A stretch of 64,000 nucleotides of DNA from Anarhynchus alexandrinus (Eukaryota > Chordata > Aves > Charadriiformes > Charadriidae). The notes below the pieces were generated by a model. That model was not told the DNA's origin. It searched no databases and saw nothing but the letters and a program-made list of their open reading frames with translations. The position numbers and the translations under genes are program-made. Below are positions 1-11,925 of the stretch, one piece after another. The stretch spans positions 7,805,035 through 7,869,034 of the forward strand of contig VUYV01000015.1 in NCBI GenBank assembly GCA_008711295.1, read 5' to 3'. Numbering within the stretch: position 1 is the stretch's first letter; each line of letters starts with the position of its first letter.

Positions 1-929
1 ACCAAGGATCAGCTCATTCTCGAGATTCTGCCCCAAATTAAGCAGGCACATCTCAGAGCATTAAGTTAAACGCTGCATTTAATAAAATACCAAGTCCTTT
101 CTGGCACAGATGTTACGAAAATGAGGAAACACAGATTTTTTTTGTTAATACAATAAATCCGATGAGAGCAGCTGGACACCAAGTTCCACGTTACATGCCT
201 TTCTGCTGGTTTTCCTTTAAAGAAGCCCATTAAAAAAAAAACAACACCCAAATCACAACCAAAATTGTTTATACAAGGGAAATCTTTCTGAAGCACGAGG
301 CAAAATCAAGTGTAAGATAGCCTGGGGCAACCTGGCACTCCCAGACACGGCTTGGAAGAGCTCCGTGCTCAGAGCATGGTTACTTTTGAAACTTTTATTA
401 TACGCTTTCTTGGTCTGAAGGAAAAAAAAACCAACATGCTGCTTCCATCCCCACACCCAAACCACTATCTGCAACTCCTCTGACTACTGGGTTTCTAAGG
501 AGTGTCTGGGTAAATCAGCAAATGAAGTCGGTGCGAACAGTATGTCTGGCCCTAGATAAGGGTAAAGCAAAACTTGGGCACCAGCCAGGGACTGCCAAGC
601 CGGCGCGGAGAGGAAAACCGATTGCCACCCACTGCTTTTCCTGGTACTCCCACAGCCTGCATCCCCCGTGGGATGGGAGCACCCATCCAACCACCCACCC
701 GCAGCCCAAGCACAAAACCAAGCGACTCTTCATTTCCCACAGAAACTGCTTTTTTTTTGCCCCCCCATCAAAATGGCTCGCCTCCATCAATCCACCAAAG
801 CCAACGTCTTGAGGGAACAATTACGTCCATCCCATGCTACCAAAGCACATTGTTCATGGTGCTGCTTCCCGAGATGGTTTTTAATCAGTGCGTATGGAAA
901 TGTCCCCAGCACTACTGAGGTGCTGGAGC
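1..929. other. No gene recognised
   Basis: Open frames here are short (at most 114 codons), overlap one another on both strands and resemble no protein I know. The sequence has short A runs (around 231-243 and 421-430) and a C-rich stretch near 650-700. No promoter, RNA gene or older repeat could be supported. Confidence 0.6.
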
Positions 930-1376
930 CCATCTGAGAAGAGCAACGGGAGCTGGTGAGGGGTCTGGAGCACATCTCTGATGAGGAGCGGCTGAGGGAC
1001 CTGGGGGTGTTCAGCCTGGAGAAGAGGAGGCTGAGGGGAGACCTTATCACTCTCTACAACTACCTGAAAGGAGGGTGTAGAGAGGGGGGGTCGGTCTCTT
1101 GTCCCAAGTAACAAGAGGACAAGAGGAAACGGCCTCAAGTTGCACCAGGGGAGGTTTAGGATGGATATTTGGAAAAAGTTCTCCACCAGAAGGGTTGTCA
1201 AGCACTGGAACAGGCTGCCCAGGGAAGTGGTGGAGTCACCATCCCTGGAGGTATTTAAAAGATGGGCAGACGTGGTGCTGAGGGACATGGTTTAGTGGTG
1301 GTGTTGGCAGTGTTAGTTCGATGGTTGGACTTGATGATCTTAAGGGTTTTTTTCAACCTAAATGATTCTGTGATTA
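930..1376 (+). mobile_element. CR1 LINE fragment, 3' end (5'-truncated)
   Basis: This is the 3' part of a CR1 retrotransposon. It starts in the segment encoding an LVRGLE-like motif. It then reads [19 protein letters not shown], a NYLKGG motif and the [23 protein letters not shown] end of ORF2, before the short 3' UTR with TGGTTGGACTTGATGATCTT and a GATTCTGTGATT tail. Several frame breaks split the coding part, so it is inactive. The NYLKGG version is shared with the 7.2 kb element and differs from the AFQSLKGA version in most other copies, so two subfamilies are present. Truncation at the 5' end is normal for CR1 insertion by target-primed reverse transcription. Confidence 0.93.
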
Positions 1377-3185
1377 AAAATGTCCCCAAAATCCTGCAAG
1401 CCAAACCCAACATTTTCATACAGGAGAATACTTGGGGGCGGGGGGACAACACAGTGACAAATGAAACATCTCAGCGATGACTTTGAGTCCAAAACCACTG
1501 CAGACCAACAGGTCCCCACTGAACCCTGGAAATTATTTCCCATTTTCCGTGTGAAATTGGTTCCCAGTTTTTGATCGCCGTCAACAGAGGGATGAACGGG
1601 TCTCCTAGACTATAAAGGAAGAGAGGCTAAACTACTTCTACCAGGGTGTGAAATAAGAATAACAGGAGAAAGAAGACAAGCAAGGGTTGTGCCAGACCCC
1701 ACCTCGGTTCACAAGCACAACAGGAAACACCCAGTAAAAAAAATAATAGAAAAGGTTGTAACGATTGCTTATTCCAGGTCAGGAAAGCTCTAATTGCAGG
1801 TATACTGAACTGAAAGCTTTCCAGAAGAAGAGAGTACTTAAACGATGCCTGTTCAATCAGAAAAATAAATGATCATCAAATTTAAAGATTTTCATGGGCA
1901 AAATGAATTTTGACACAGTTTTGCTTTCTACAGCTTTTTAAAAAAATAAATAAATAAACTGGCACAAATGTTCTGTGAATGTTTGCAATTTTTCCTTTTG
2001 AACCTGAGTTTTTCAGGCCGGTTTTAAACTTTGTCTAGTTGTACCCCAATAATCAACCTCAGCGAATCCAGCTCTCTAAGAGCCAGAGGAAGATATTTTC
2101 CGCAACACGATTTGCTGCACCAGTCACATTTTTCAAAGGAAAATCATTTTCTTCCTCAAACATCCCTATTTCACTGCCAAAACCCTTTAGTAAAAAAAAT
2201 TGATTTTTTTTTAATGCGTTAATTTTGGTAAGAAATAAAACCCAGCAACGTATTTCCCCCCACCGAATCTCACAAGAAACTGCTTACAAATGGGAAACTT
2301 GGAAAAGCCTGATGAGGTTTCCTCCAAGGTGTCTATCCCACACACCCGCGCACGTTTCCGTTTGCTATGGTGCGTATCCCCGTTAACTTCAACACCGCTC
2401 TCCAAGCAATAAAGTTAAGCCTCGCCTAAGTGCTTCCAAATGTTGGCCTTATTTTAAAGGTGATAGAGTAAGTGGAAGGAAGAGATGGAAGCCCACAACC
2501 TTGACGCACACCCTCATCGCCGGGGTACCACCAGGTCAGGAGGAAGGAGGATGGGGAAATGACCCATGCGGTTTAAGAAGGTCTTTGTGCTCGTGGCTTG
2601 GGTAAGAGCTGCTCTTTTTTCATCTTTAAAAGGTAATTGTGGACATTGGGAAAGGGCGAATGGGTGAGTCGTGAAAGGGATTTCCTTGCTAGTAGCCCCA
2701 CGCTCTGCAGATGATGAGCAGTTTCCAGCGAGAGACTGAATTACCAGTTACCCCGTGCCACAGACTGGGCAGGTTTGCTGGCCCAGGCTATGTGTACACA
2801 CAAATCTGCTGTCATCATACTCCCAGCTGAAGAAAAAAAAAAAGCTCTAAAGCAAATCTGTGAAAACCAATGTCGATTAAGTGCTTTGCTAAAACATTCT
2901 AGCTGCAGTCCCAGTGATTTCACATTTGAAACCATAATGGTCATAATCCAGATCGATCCTAAGGGATCTCCAGTGCTTTGCCTAATGTTGGTGGAACTCA
3001 ATGAGGCTCCAGTGTCTTCAATGGAAATAGGGTCATTTATGCTATCCACAGTTTTCCTCAAGAAATGAATACATAGGTTGATTTCTATTGAGGAACAGGG
3101 CTGGATGCAGCCAAGATGATATTGTGTATGTGTACACATGTGTATGTGTAGTTATATGATGGGGTTTTGCTACATCTTTTTTGTC
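1377..3185. other. No gene recognised
   Basis: This is AT-richer intergenic-type sequence with short A/T runs (1737-1752, 1938-1957, 2194-2213, 2829-2843) and no supportable gene. Around 2870-3060 a few phrases recall very old amniote interspersed repeats (an AAGTGCTTTGCT-like and a CTTCAATGG-like segment), but the match is too weak to annotate. Confidence 0.55.
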
Positions 3186-3353
3186 CAGGGAAGCTGTGGC
3201 TGCTCCATCCCTGGAGGTGTTCAAGGTTGGACGGGGCCTTGGGCAACCTGGGCTGGTGGGAGGTGTCCCTGCCCATGGGAGGGGGGTTGGAACTAGATAA
3301 TCTAGATGAACTTTAAGGTCCCTTCCAACTGAAATCATTCTATGATTCTATGA
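3186..3353 (+). mobile_element. CR1 LINE fragment, 3' tail
   Basis: A short CR1 tail. The sequence encodes the last part of ORF2 (a [17 protein letters not shown] segment) and continues into the 3' UTR with GTCCCTGCCCATGG, AAGGTCCCTTCCAAC and a terminal ATTCTATGATTCTATGA repeat. Only about 170 bases remain. The upstream boundary falls in unrelated sequence with TGTATGTGTA phrases near 3125-3155. Confidence 0.92.
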
Positions 3354-4718
3354 TCATATAGCTTCATCGGGAAGCTCTCAGAGGAGGACCTGCACCCTGA
3401 CCTCCCCTCATCCCCAGTCCTTCTTGCTCCCCTGCAGCTTCATGGTGCCACGAGGGAATGAGAATGATCCCACGTTAGCAAGAACGTGGCAAAACTTTTA
3501 CAGAGACTTTGAATTAAACCTGTATTTTGCTTGGAAAACATTTACCTTTCCCCACTGGGTCTTATTCTCAGTTTAAAGAAAGAAGGTGAAGCCGGGCAGA
3601 GATGTTCCCTGTGCAATCTCTTGCTCGGTGGGAGAGAAAGATCATCTCCACGGGCAACAGATTAGGACATGGAAGGCATCAGAGAGGTGCTGTAAGGCTA
3701 AATGCATTAAATCCTCTTCCATCTCCCGAAATGAAACCATAGCCAGCTCATCTGAGATAACAGCCATTCCCAGCGCTGAAGATCAGGGGCCAGGAACCTC
3801 ATCTGAAGCCACCGGCAAGGAGAGAATGACACCAGCACCTGCTCCCCAGGGCAAGCGCTGCAAATGGAGCTCACGCACATCTTCCTCCTTGAACCCATGC
3901 CTATATAAATACTTGATGTGTCACTTGATTACTTGGTTAGATGACACACGCCTGAAGGCAGTAGCCAGTTCACTTTGCTTGGTTTTAATGCTTCAGTCCT
4001 CCTTTTGTCTTTATCGGGAAAGATTTTTGAGTCCGCTTCAGCTTGTGTTTGTGCAGGGCTGGGTGAGGGCTACTAAAAATAAACGATAGGAAGAAGAATC
4101 CTAAACACAAACGGATGTTAATAATAAAAGATGTGGATCAAAAAGCCACTTTGCAGAGCTTGGTGGGTTGGTGCAGAGTTTTATTGGAGGTACCTCTCCC
4201 ACCCCAGAGCAGCTGAAGCTAGGTGAGATAAGACCTCCAGGAAGGTTCAGACCACCTGGGGCTTCTGAACATCTACTTTACACAAAAAACCTTCCTAGCG
4301 CCCCAGAACAAACTTGAGATGGGTGGTAAAAAACCCAAGTGACGCAAATACAATCTGCTGGGGGATGAAAGGGAGGTGGTGGAGAGCATCTGCAAAGACC
4401 CAACCCCTAGCGACAGCTGCAGATTTCAGCCTGGCTCCCACTGCAGTCACCTTTTCACAATTCACAGCCCCAGAGCAGTTGCTACACTCGGCTTTTGAAA
4501 CATGTTCCCTGCCTCGTAATTTCTCAACGGGTTATTTTTGCCTTGTTCTCACTCAAAATGAGCCATGACTCCTTACTGGGTCTGCTCGCACCATCCCACC
4601 CATGGATGGGCTAAGGATGACCATGCAAATTGCCCATCGTAACCAGCGTGCCAGCCTCTGGGTGTTGATAACCCTCTGAGCAGATCACTTGCTTTCCTTT
4701 CCACAATCCAGAAAGTTA
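3354..4718. other. No gene recognised
   Basis: There is one open frame of 167 codons (3586-4089, plus strand). It has low-complexity composition rich in Ser, Arg and Cys, and I can see no family motif. A TATA-like CTATATAAAT occurs at 3901, inside that frame, so it does not help define a gene. Nothing else stands out. Confidence 0.55.
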
Positions 4719-5130
4719 TCATAGAATCGTAGAATGGTTTGGGTTGGAAGGGACCTTAAAGATCGTCAAGTTCCAACCCCCCTGACATGGGCAGGGACAC
4801 CTCCCACCAGCCCAGGTTGCTCCAAGCCCCGTCCAACCTGGCCTTGAACACCTCCAGGGATGGGGCAGCCACAGCTTCTCTGGGCAACCTGGGCCAGGGG
4901 CTCACCACCCTCACAGGAAAGAATTTCTTCCCAATATCTCATCTAAATCTCCCCTCTTCCAGTTTGAAGCCATTCCCCCTCCTCCTATCACTACATGCCC
5001 TTGTAAAAAGTAAGGCCTCCAGCCTTCTCGGAGGCCCTCTTCAGGTACTGGAAGGGGCTCTAAGGTCTCCCTGGAGCCTTCTCTTCTCCAGGCTGAACAA
5101 CCCCAACTCATTCAGCCTGTCTTCATAAAC
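4719..5130 (-). mobile_element. CR1 LINE fragment, 3' end, reverse orientation
   Basis: Read on the minus strand, this starts in a coding segment equivalent to [12 protein letters not shown], passes the [21 protein letters not shown] region and ends in the 3' UTR with the ATTCTATGA tail at 4719. The plus strand shows the mirror image (TCATAGAATCGTAGAATGG, then TTGGAAGGGACCTTAAAGAT). It is about 410 bases long, 5'-truncated and frame-shifted. Confidence 0.94.
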
Positions 5131-7190
5131 ATATCTGGGAAATTTAGCAGAAGCTCCCCGATGTAGGTGGAAACAAGCTCATTTGCTTTCAGAAGCTGTG
5201 GATCAGGCCGCAGCTCCTTGCAGAATATCACATTAATAGTGAGAGGCAAATGAACCATTTTACTTCTCTCAGCTGAAAAAAAAGAAATGCGGCTGACCTG
5301 ATTTACCTTCCTGATAACGTATTTTAAAAATGCTCCCAGGCTGAGGAGTTTGCCAGCTGAGATTTCATACGAAATGAGACTGTTTATGTCATGACCGCAA
5401 CCTTCTGAAAAATACCCCTTTAGATGGGAAAGCTCACAAGACCCTCAGGTATAATGATCTCAGCTATATCAATAACCACATTTCGGCAGATTCATTATCT
5501 GCTCGCCGGCCTGCCCAGCCGCACAGCGAAGCGTTGCAGCAGGATGGAGTGAGAAAGGAAAACACTGAATTCAGCCGTTCTTCCCACAGAAATAAAAAAA
5601 TAAAAAAAAATTGACATTGCGGGTCATTCTTTTCCTTAGCGCAAGCCAAGCTTTTATTTCCTCTGCTTTCACGCCGCGCTCGGGGGGGCAGGACCCGAGC
5701 TACACACAATATTGAACACAACCGATCAATCTCCCTTTAGTGGGTGCAAGAGTATTTTCCTTCCCAGCTCGCCTCTCTGCTCCCCAAGCATCCTCATCCC
5801 TCGCTGGTCCCAACTTTGCAGCGGAACATTTTTCCTCCTTTGCCCGTTCCTCCTAACATTCGCTCCGTTATTCAAGATTTTAACATCCGTGCTAACTCTA
5901 CGCGTGGATTTCAGACCACGCTTCGTAGGAAATTCAGGCTACAAACCAAAGGTTTATTTCATACCGGTATTTTCAAGCAACAGGGACCATTATGATCATG
6001 TGTTGTGCCCTCCAGCTTCATACAAAATAAAATACTTCACCCGGTAATTTCTGCAGCGAGACCCTCGTTCCTGCCTGCCCTCCAGCATTTAGAAGCAGAG
6101 GTAATCTTGGCTGAAAGATTTCAAATCAAGGTGGCTTTTCCCTCATCCTTGGCAAGTGTTTCTAGCAGTTTATTAGGCTCAGTACTAAAAAATTTGCATA
6201 TTTTTCTTTTTTTTTTTGGCCTAGCTTTAGCTTCTGAGCACCTCATCACACCAAGCTTTTTTCTGCTAGACTAAAGAAAACAGTTGGGCTCTCTTCCCAA
6301 AGTGGGGACTTGAAGGCTATGAACCCATGAGCAAGGATGAGCGCTGTGAGCACCTCCCTTCCATACCATCTAACTGCTGGGCTACACACCTCCGCCGGCA
6401 ATGGATGTGGCTACGGAGAGCTGGACCAGGGATGGAGATTGCTCAGGAGAAAAGCCATGGATAGGTGGGTTGAGGACCACAGCTGGACCCTGTGGTCTCT
6501 CTGCACTGCCGGGTCCCCTCAGCCCTGAGTTTCCTTTCTCCCCATGCTGGAGAAAGCTGGAGGGGGAAATGCCAGCAATGAGCAATGCTCAGGAGGAGCT
6601 GGCATGGCCCCATCTTCACCGAAGGAGGAGAAAGAAAGAGACCGTCTGCCCACCTCCTCCCAGCCTGAAAGGGGCTGGAGCCTGCCATGAGGACAACGTG
6701 GGGCAACAGAACATGCCTGCTACCCATGCCAACCTTCCGTCCTCCCAGACTTCACCACCAGACACCATTTGTCTCCACTCAACCAAGAAAAACCCAAAAT
6801 ACAGCAGATCCAGGCAAAAAAAAACAACCACCAAACCCAAAATATGATCCTCCTGTCTCCTAGCTTGAGCCCACCACATGCAACTGGATTGTCCTTTGAA
6901 GAGCATGAGATTGGACTCATAGTGGAAGAAAAGGTAGTTACGTGAAAACCTCTTTAGTACAGAGTAAACAACAACCCATCCTACAACACGGGTGCTAAGG
7001 AGAGGTATGAACAGGGACAACACAAGGAGAAACTCCTACCAGCCAAAAATATTAACAGCCCCAAACGGCGTTGCCATGCTGTGGATGGGTTGTCCCATCA
7101 CCCGGGCATCCTTGGGCGCTGCCCCAGAGCGTGTGCAGTAATTGCAGGTCAGAGCCCCCTCATCGCTTCCCACCTTGCTGAATCAGCAGC
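5131..7190. other. No gene recognised
   Basis: A 2 kb stretch with no repeat or exon I can identify. Features visible by eye are A-rich runs at 5587-5611 and a T run near 6205-6218. A moderately AT-rich segment lies at 5240-5480. Open frames up to 148 codons overlap each other in several frames and carry no known motif. Confidence 0.55.
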
Positions 7191-7860
7191 AATCATAGAA
7201 TCATAGAATTGCTGAGGTTGGAAGGGACCTTTAAGATCAAGTCCAGCCATTAACCTACCCTGACAGAACCACTTCTAAACCATGTCCCCAAGTACCACAT
7301 CTACCCTTTTTTTAAACACCTCCAGGGATGGCGAATCCACCCCCTCCCTGGGCAGCCTATTCCAATGTTTAATAACCCTTTCAGTGAAAAAATGTTTCCT
7401 AATATCCAATCTAAACCTCCCCTGGCATAACTTGAACCCATTTCCTCTCGTCCTATCACTTGTCACCAGGGAGAAGAGGTCAGCCCCCACCTCTCTACAA
7501 CCTCCTTTCAGGTAGTTGTAGGGAGTGATAAGGTCTCCCCTCAGCCTCCTCTTCTCCAGGCTAAACAACCCCAGTTCCCTCAGTCGTTCCTCATCAGACT
7601 TGTCCTCCAGACCCCTCACCAGCTTTGTAGCCCTTCTCTGGACACGCTCCAACACCTCAATGTCCTTCTTGTAGTGAGGGGCCCAAAACTGAACACAGCA
7701 CTCGAGGTGGGGCCTCACCAGTGCCGAGTACAGGGGGATGATCACTGCCCCAGTCCTGCTGGCCACACTATTCCTGATACAGGCCAGGATGCCGTCGGCC
7801 TTCTTGGCCACCTGGGCACACTGCTGGCTCATATTCAGCCGGCCGTCCACCAACATCCCC
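7191..7860 (-). mobile_element. CR1 LINE fragment with long uninterrupted ORF2 remnant
   Basis: One of the best preserved CR1 pieces in the window. On the minus strand a single frame of 221 codons (7940-7275) is open through the CR1 part. It covers the segment after the reverse transcriptase domain: [41 protein letters not shown]-like and NYLKGG motifs, ending with [20 protein letters not shown]. The 3' UTR and ATTCTATGA tail lie at 7191-7230. The first 26 codons (7861-7940) are not CR1-like and are chance extension, so the Met start is not biological. Because the frame is intact, the insertion is younger or less damaged than most others here. It lacks the endonuclease and reverse transcriptase domains and cannot move by itself. 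Confidence 0.95.
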
Positions 7861-8699
7861 AACAAAGGGGATAAGAGTATCGCAGCAGAAAAACTCTTAT
7901 TTCTGGCTCGGCCAGCGCAACCTGTGCATGGGAAACTCATGTTGCCCTCGTCTCAGAGCTGCTTGAAGGTGTGAGCGAAATGGCCAACGGAGGGGAACTG
8001 GTGAACGTGGGTTGTGGATGGAAGTAAGGCTGACCTTTCTAAAGGGCACCCACCACCCATATCGCACCCATCCTGGTAACACCGGTCCCAAGGCTCTGGT
8101 ACCTGCAGAAGGAGCCCCTGGAGAAGCTCTGCTCCAGCAGCAAGTGCATTTGCCCTCCTGGCCCCAAGCCCTGGGATTTATTACTGCGGAAACACGGAGC
8201 AGGAGGGAGCTGGGGAAACGGGAGGAAAGGAAAAGGGGAAAGATAAGATGGGAGAAAGAAGGAGAAGCTCTCTTCTAGGTCGGGGGAGAGAGCAAGCAGT
8301 CACAAACCACTAAGGAGAGATGAGGGCTTGTGCATCCATGGACAACTAACCTAAAATTAGGATGGCAACACACAGAGGGGAGCGGTTAAAGGAAATATTA
8401 AGATGTAGAATGTAATGACTTAAAAAAATCTGAACGTTTTGGGGGCAAATCTCATCCTTTGTGCAAGGGCTGGCGGGTCTGATGGTTTTTAGAGCTCTTG
8501 GAGGCGGCCCAACTGCTCAGCAACCCAAATGGATGGGCAACAGCACAGCAAATTAATAACTGCTCCTTAATAAATGCAAAGCGATGCAGGGCAGGGAGAG
8601 GAATTTCTGCTCCTCAGGCACCTTCCAGGGTCCTAAACTGTGTCAAACCGAGGAAGGGATCTCCCAGCAACGGAGCCAGCGCGGCGGAGACCTCTGCTC
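7861..8699. other. No gene recognised
   Basis: Sequence between the 7.2 kb CR1 and the older LINE relic. A purine-rich GGAAAGGAAAAGGGGAAAG-like stretch occurs at 8200-8275. Some of 8500-8699 may be part of the neighbouring relic, but the match is too decayed to delimit. Confidence 0.5.
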
Positions 8700-8820
8700 T
8701 GCGCACAGCCGCAGCCGCAAAGCTAACAAGATGTTCAGCTGCATATGGAAAGGGACGGCAAATAACCCTGGAAATATTATAATGCCTTTGTATAAATCAG
8801 TAGCGCAGCCTCAGATGGGG
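8700..8820 (+). mobile_element. Old CR1/L3-like LINE relic, ORF2 C-terminal segment
   Basis: The plus-strand frame covering 8584-8943 contains KANKMFSCIWKGTANN followed by IIMPLYKSVAQPQ. This matches, with many changes, the CR1/L3 ORF2 stretch downstream of reverse transcriptase (KANRMLGCIRRG..., then [16 protein letters not shown]). The final HLEYC part is lost. The divergence from the other CR1 copies in this window is large, so this is an old insertion. The family name is an inference from the motif. Confidence 0.6.
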
Positions 8821-8832
8821 AGAAAAGTAATG

Positions 8833-9640
8833 ATGCAGAAAAGGCAGAAGTGTTCAATCAATATCTCTGCTCCGCGTTTGGAAAGAGGCAGGATGAGATG
8901 CTTGTATCACATGAGAAGGATGGAGTACTTTCCAGTCCATTAGTAACCAAGGAGGTTGTTAAACAGCATCGACGAGCGATAAACAATTTTAAATCAGCAG
9001 GTCTGGATAACTTGCTCCCAAGAGCCCTCCAACAGCTGGCTGAGAAGCTCTCTGGCCCGCTGATGTTAATTTTTAATAAATCTTGGAATACCGGCGAAGA
9101 TCCAGACGGCTGGAAGCATGCAAATGCTGCGCTGATCTACAAAAAGGGGCAAGCGGGATGGCCTGATGAACAGGTTGGCTTGTCTGCCATCCATCACCAG
9201 TAAAACAATGGGAACCCTCCTGAGAGTCAACCAGAAGAGGAAATAAAGGAGGTGAACACAGTTGACGCTCGTCGGAGAGGTTCTGCAGCAAACACATCGC
9301 ATCAAACAAACCTGATTTTGGTCTTTGAGGAGTTTACAAGTTTGGTTAATAAAGATAATTGCCTAGAGATAATATACGTAGGCTTTCATACGGCGTTTGA
9401 TTGACTATGACGTGACTCGCTGATTAAACAATGAGCGCCGTATCGTAAGAATAAAGCACATGCGCAGGGAATTCGGAGCTGATCGCAACAAATAGCCATC
9501 AGAGGGGAATCGGACTGTTTCCAGGTGGGATTTTACAAGGCTCAATCCCAACCCCAATATTCAGCGTTTTCTTATCTGGAAGCAAACATAACATCGCTGC
9601 TGATAAATCAGCTACGTGCTACACCAATAGGAAAGGCCAA
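8833..9640 (+). mobile_element. Degenerate LINE reverse transcriptase relic (CR1-like)
   Basis: About 0.8 kb of a broken CR1-like ORF2. Pieces in order are AEVFNQYLCSAF (near 8845), LDNLLPRALQQLAEKLSGPL, SWNTGEDPDGWKHANAALIY and KKGQAGWPDEQVGLSAIH. After a stop codon come HQTNLILVFEEF and IIYVGFHTAFD (near 9300-9405), and finally GGILQGSIPTPIFSVFLS (near 9518-9570). These align in order with LINE reverse transcriptase blocks: the GPDG...PRVLRELA region, the DWK.ANVTPIYKKG block, the TNLI...DVVYLDFSKAFD block that carries the first catalytic Asp, and the PQGSILGPILFNIF block. The second catalytic block (F/YADD) is not recognisable. It is interrupted by stops and frame changes and is non-functional. 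Confidence 0.75.
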
Positions 9641-11061
9641 GCCACCTAAGCGGAGATGATGGCAGCCAAGCATCTGGCTGGGGTCATCACTTCACCTCAG
9701 AGGATGAGAAGAAGAGGACGGTCAGGGAAAAAAAAACAGAGGTGAGATGCTCAGAATCGATGCGGAAACTGGGAGGTGACACCGTGGCAGGTGGTGGTGG
9801 TGGGGACCACGTCCCCGCAGAGAGACGCGGACACCTGGCCTGGCAGGCAGGCAGAAGGTTGGATGTTACACACACCCCAACATCTCCAAGGAAAAACCCT
9901 TGGAGTGGGTATCAGCAGATAAAATGGAGCCTGGGAAGAGGTGGTGCGGGGGGGATGAGTGACTCTGTACCGCAGGATTTTGCAGCATCGGGGGTTGGCC
10001 ATTCCCTAGGAGAGGACGCATGACCCAGACCAGTTATTTCGGTGCTCCTCACGGGGCTTAATTCTGACGCTGGCCTTTGTGACCCCGAGGAAATCAATTA
10101 AAGCTTGATCCAGCCTTTTTTGCAACAGGAATACATCCATCTGGCCTTTCCTATCCCCGAGCCTTAGCTGTCCCTTGGGAAAACGCGACACTTAATGCGT
10201 GCCCCTGAAGAGTGACCTGGGAGGTTTGCTCCCTCATCCCAGCCCGAGCCAAGCCCAAAGGCTCTCTCAGCTCCAGAGGCACCAAACTAGTAGAGGCAGG
10301 CAATGGGGAAAAGCCTTACAGGAAAGCAAGACTTTTTATTGTCCTCATGTCTTTTTGTCCTCCTGAAACCCACTCAAGGAAGAATTTAGCCTCCAACCTA
10401 TTTTTTTCCATCTGCCAGGATTTGCCGGGGGCTTCTGACCACTGCGGGTATCCCAAACCTTCAGAGTTCACCATGGGAGCTGGAGATGAACTCTGGCTAA
10501 GGGCCATGGTCTCATGTTTCCATTTGACTTTGCCGCTAACCAGTGATGGAGAACTTGCTGCTCACAACGTTCCTCAAGGGCTCCTCCGACCGCTCTTGCT
10601 TCAGGGACAAAAAGGGGTCAACAATTCAAATCCCAGATGTTTAACCCAAACAGGCCCCATCCATCAACACCCGAGCAGAGAATTAGAATACATTGTTATT
10701 GCTGAAGGTGAATTCAAGAGATAAGGCATTAAATCAAAGTCTTATCTAACACTAGACATTACAAAATGTTTCAAACTTGGGCAAAAAAGAAAAAAAAAAA
10801 CAGTTTGGCTTAAAAATCACTGAATCCCACCATACGCAGTTTTGGTGAGAGGATCCATACCAATGGTGGAGCCTTCTTCAAGGAAGCTGCAGCCACCTTA
10901 CAGGGCTGCCCAGATGCAAGATAAAAATTTCATCCAAAAAAGACAATCTGGGGTCTCAGCTGTGAACACTAGATGCGGCGGGTACCAACCACAGTCCTTG
11001 AACCCAGGACCATCTTCCCCATTGTGGCTCCCATCACCCAAGCTGCCAGCAGCTCACAGAA
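9641..11061. other. No gene recognised
   Basis: No repeat or exon identified. There is a GGTGGTGGTGGTGG run near 9790-9803 and an A-run at 10785-10800. The 170-codon frame at 10212-10724 has no recognisable domain. Confidence 0.5.
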
Positions 11062-11925
11062 GAGTCACAGAGTCACAGAATGGTTTAGGTTGGAAGGGAC
11101 CTTGAAGATCATCCAGTTCCAACCCCCCTGCTACGGTCAGAGACACCTTCCACCAGACCAGGTTGCTCAAAGCCCCGTCCAGTCTGGCCTTGAACACCTC
11201 CAGGGATGGGGCAGCCACAACTTCTCTGGGCAACCTGTGCCAGTGCCTCACCACCCTCAAAGGGAAATATTCCTTCCTAATATCTACTTTAAATCTCCCC
11301 TCTCCCAGGTTGAAGCCATTCGCCCTCATCCTATCACTACATGCTCTTGCAAAAAGTCCCTCCCCAGCTCTCCTGTAGCCCCTTTAGGGACTGGAAGGCA
11401 GCTATAAGGTCTCCCTGGAGCCTTCTCTTCTCCAGGCTGAACAGCCCCAACTCTCTCAGCCTGTCCTCATAGGAGGGGTTCTCCAGCCCTCTGATCATCT
11501 TCACGGCCCTCCTCTGGACCCGCTCCAACAGGTCCATGTCTCTCTTATGTTGAGGGCTCCAGAGCTGGACACAGTACTCCAGGTGGGGTCTCACGAGAGT
11601 GGAGTAGAGGGGCAGAATCCCCTCCCTTGCCCTGCTGGCCACACTTCTTCTGATACAGCCCAGGATGCGGTTGGCCTTCTGTGCTGCGATCGCACATTGC
11701 TGGCTCATGTTGAGCTTCTTGTCAATCAGCACCCCCAGCTCCTTCTCCTCAGGGCTGCTCTTCAGCCATTCCCCGCCCAGCCTGGATTTGTGCTTGGGAT
11801 TGCCCCGNATATAGGACGTTGCACTTGGCCTTGTTGAGCTTCATAAGGTTGGCATGGGCCCACCTCTCCAGCCTGTCCAGGTCCCTCTGGACGGCATCCC
11901 TCCCCTCTAGCGTGTCTCCCCAGAG
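11062..11925 (-). mobile_element. CR1 LINE fragment, longest copy in the window (contains an N)
   Basis: On the minus strand this spans about 860 bases of CR1. It begins in the segment encoding [20 protein letters not shown] and [10 protein letters not shown] (just downstream of reverse transcriptase). It continues through [52 protein letters not shown] and [20 protein letters not shown], then the [20 protein letters not shown] end, and finishes in the 3' UTR and tail at 11062-11130. The frame is split between the blocks 11337-11732 and 11054-11329. A single N at 11808 falls exactly where the CKVLHLGR-type motif should be, so a few bases may be missing there. Confidence 0.95.

Noticed and set aside
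2870..3060. Resemblance to old amniote repeats (AAGTGCTTTGCT, TCTTCAATGG phrases)
   Set aside because: Only short, scattered similarity, and no consistent order over more than about 20 bases.
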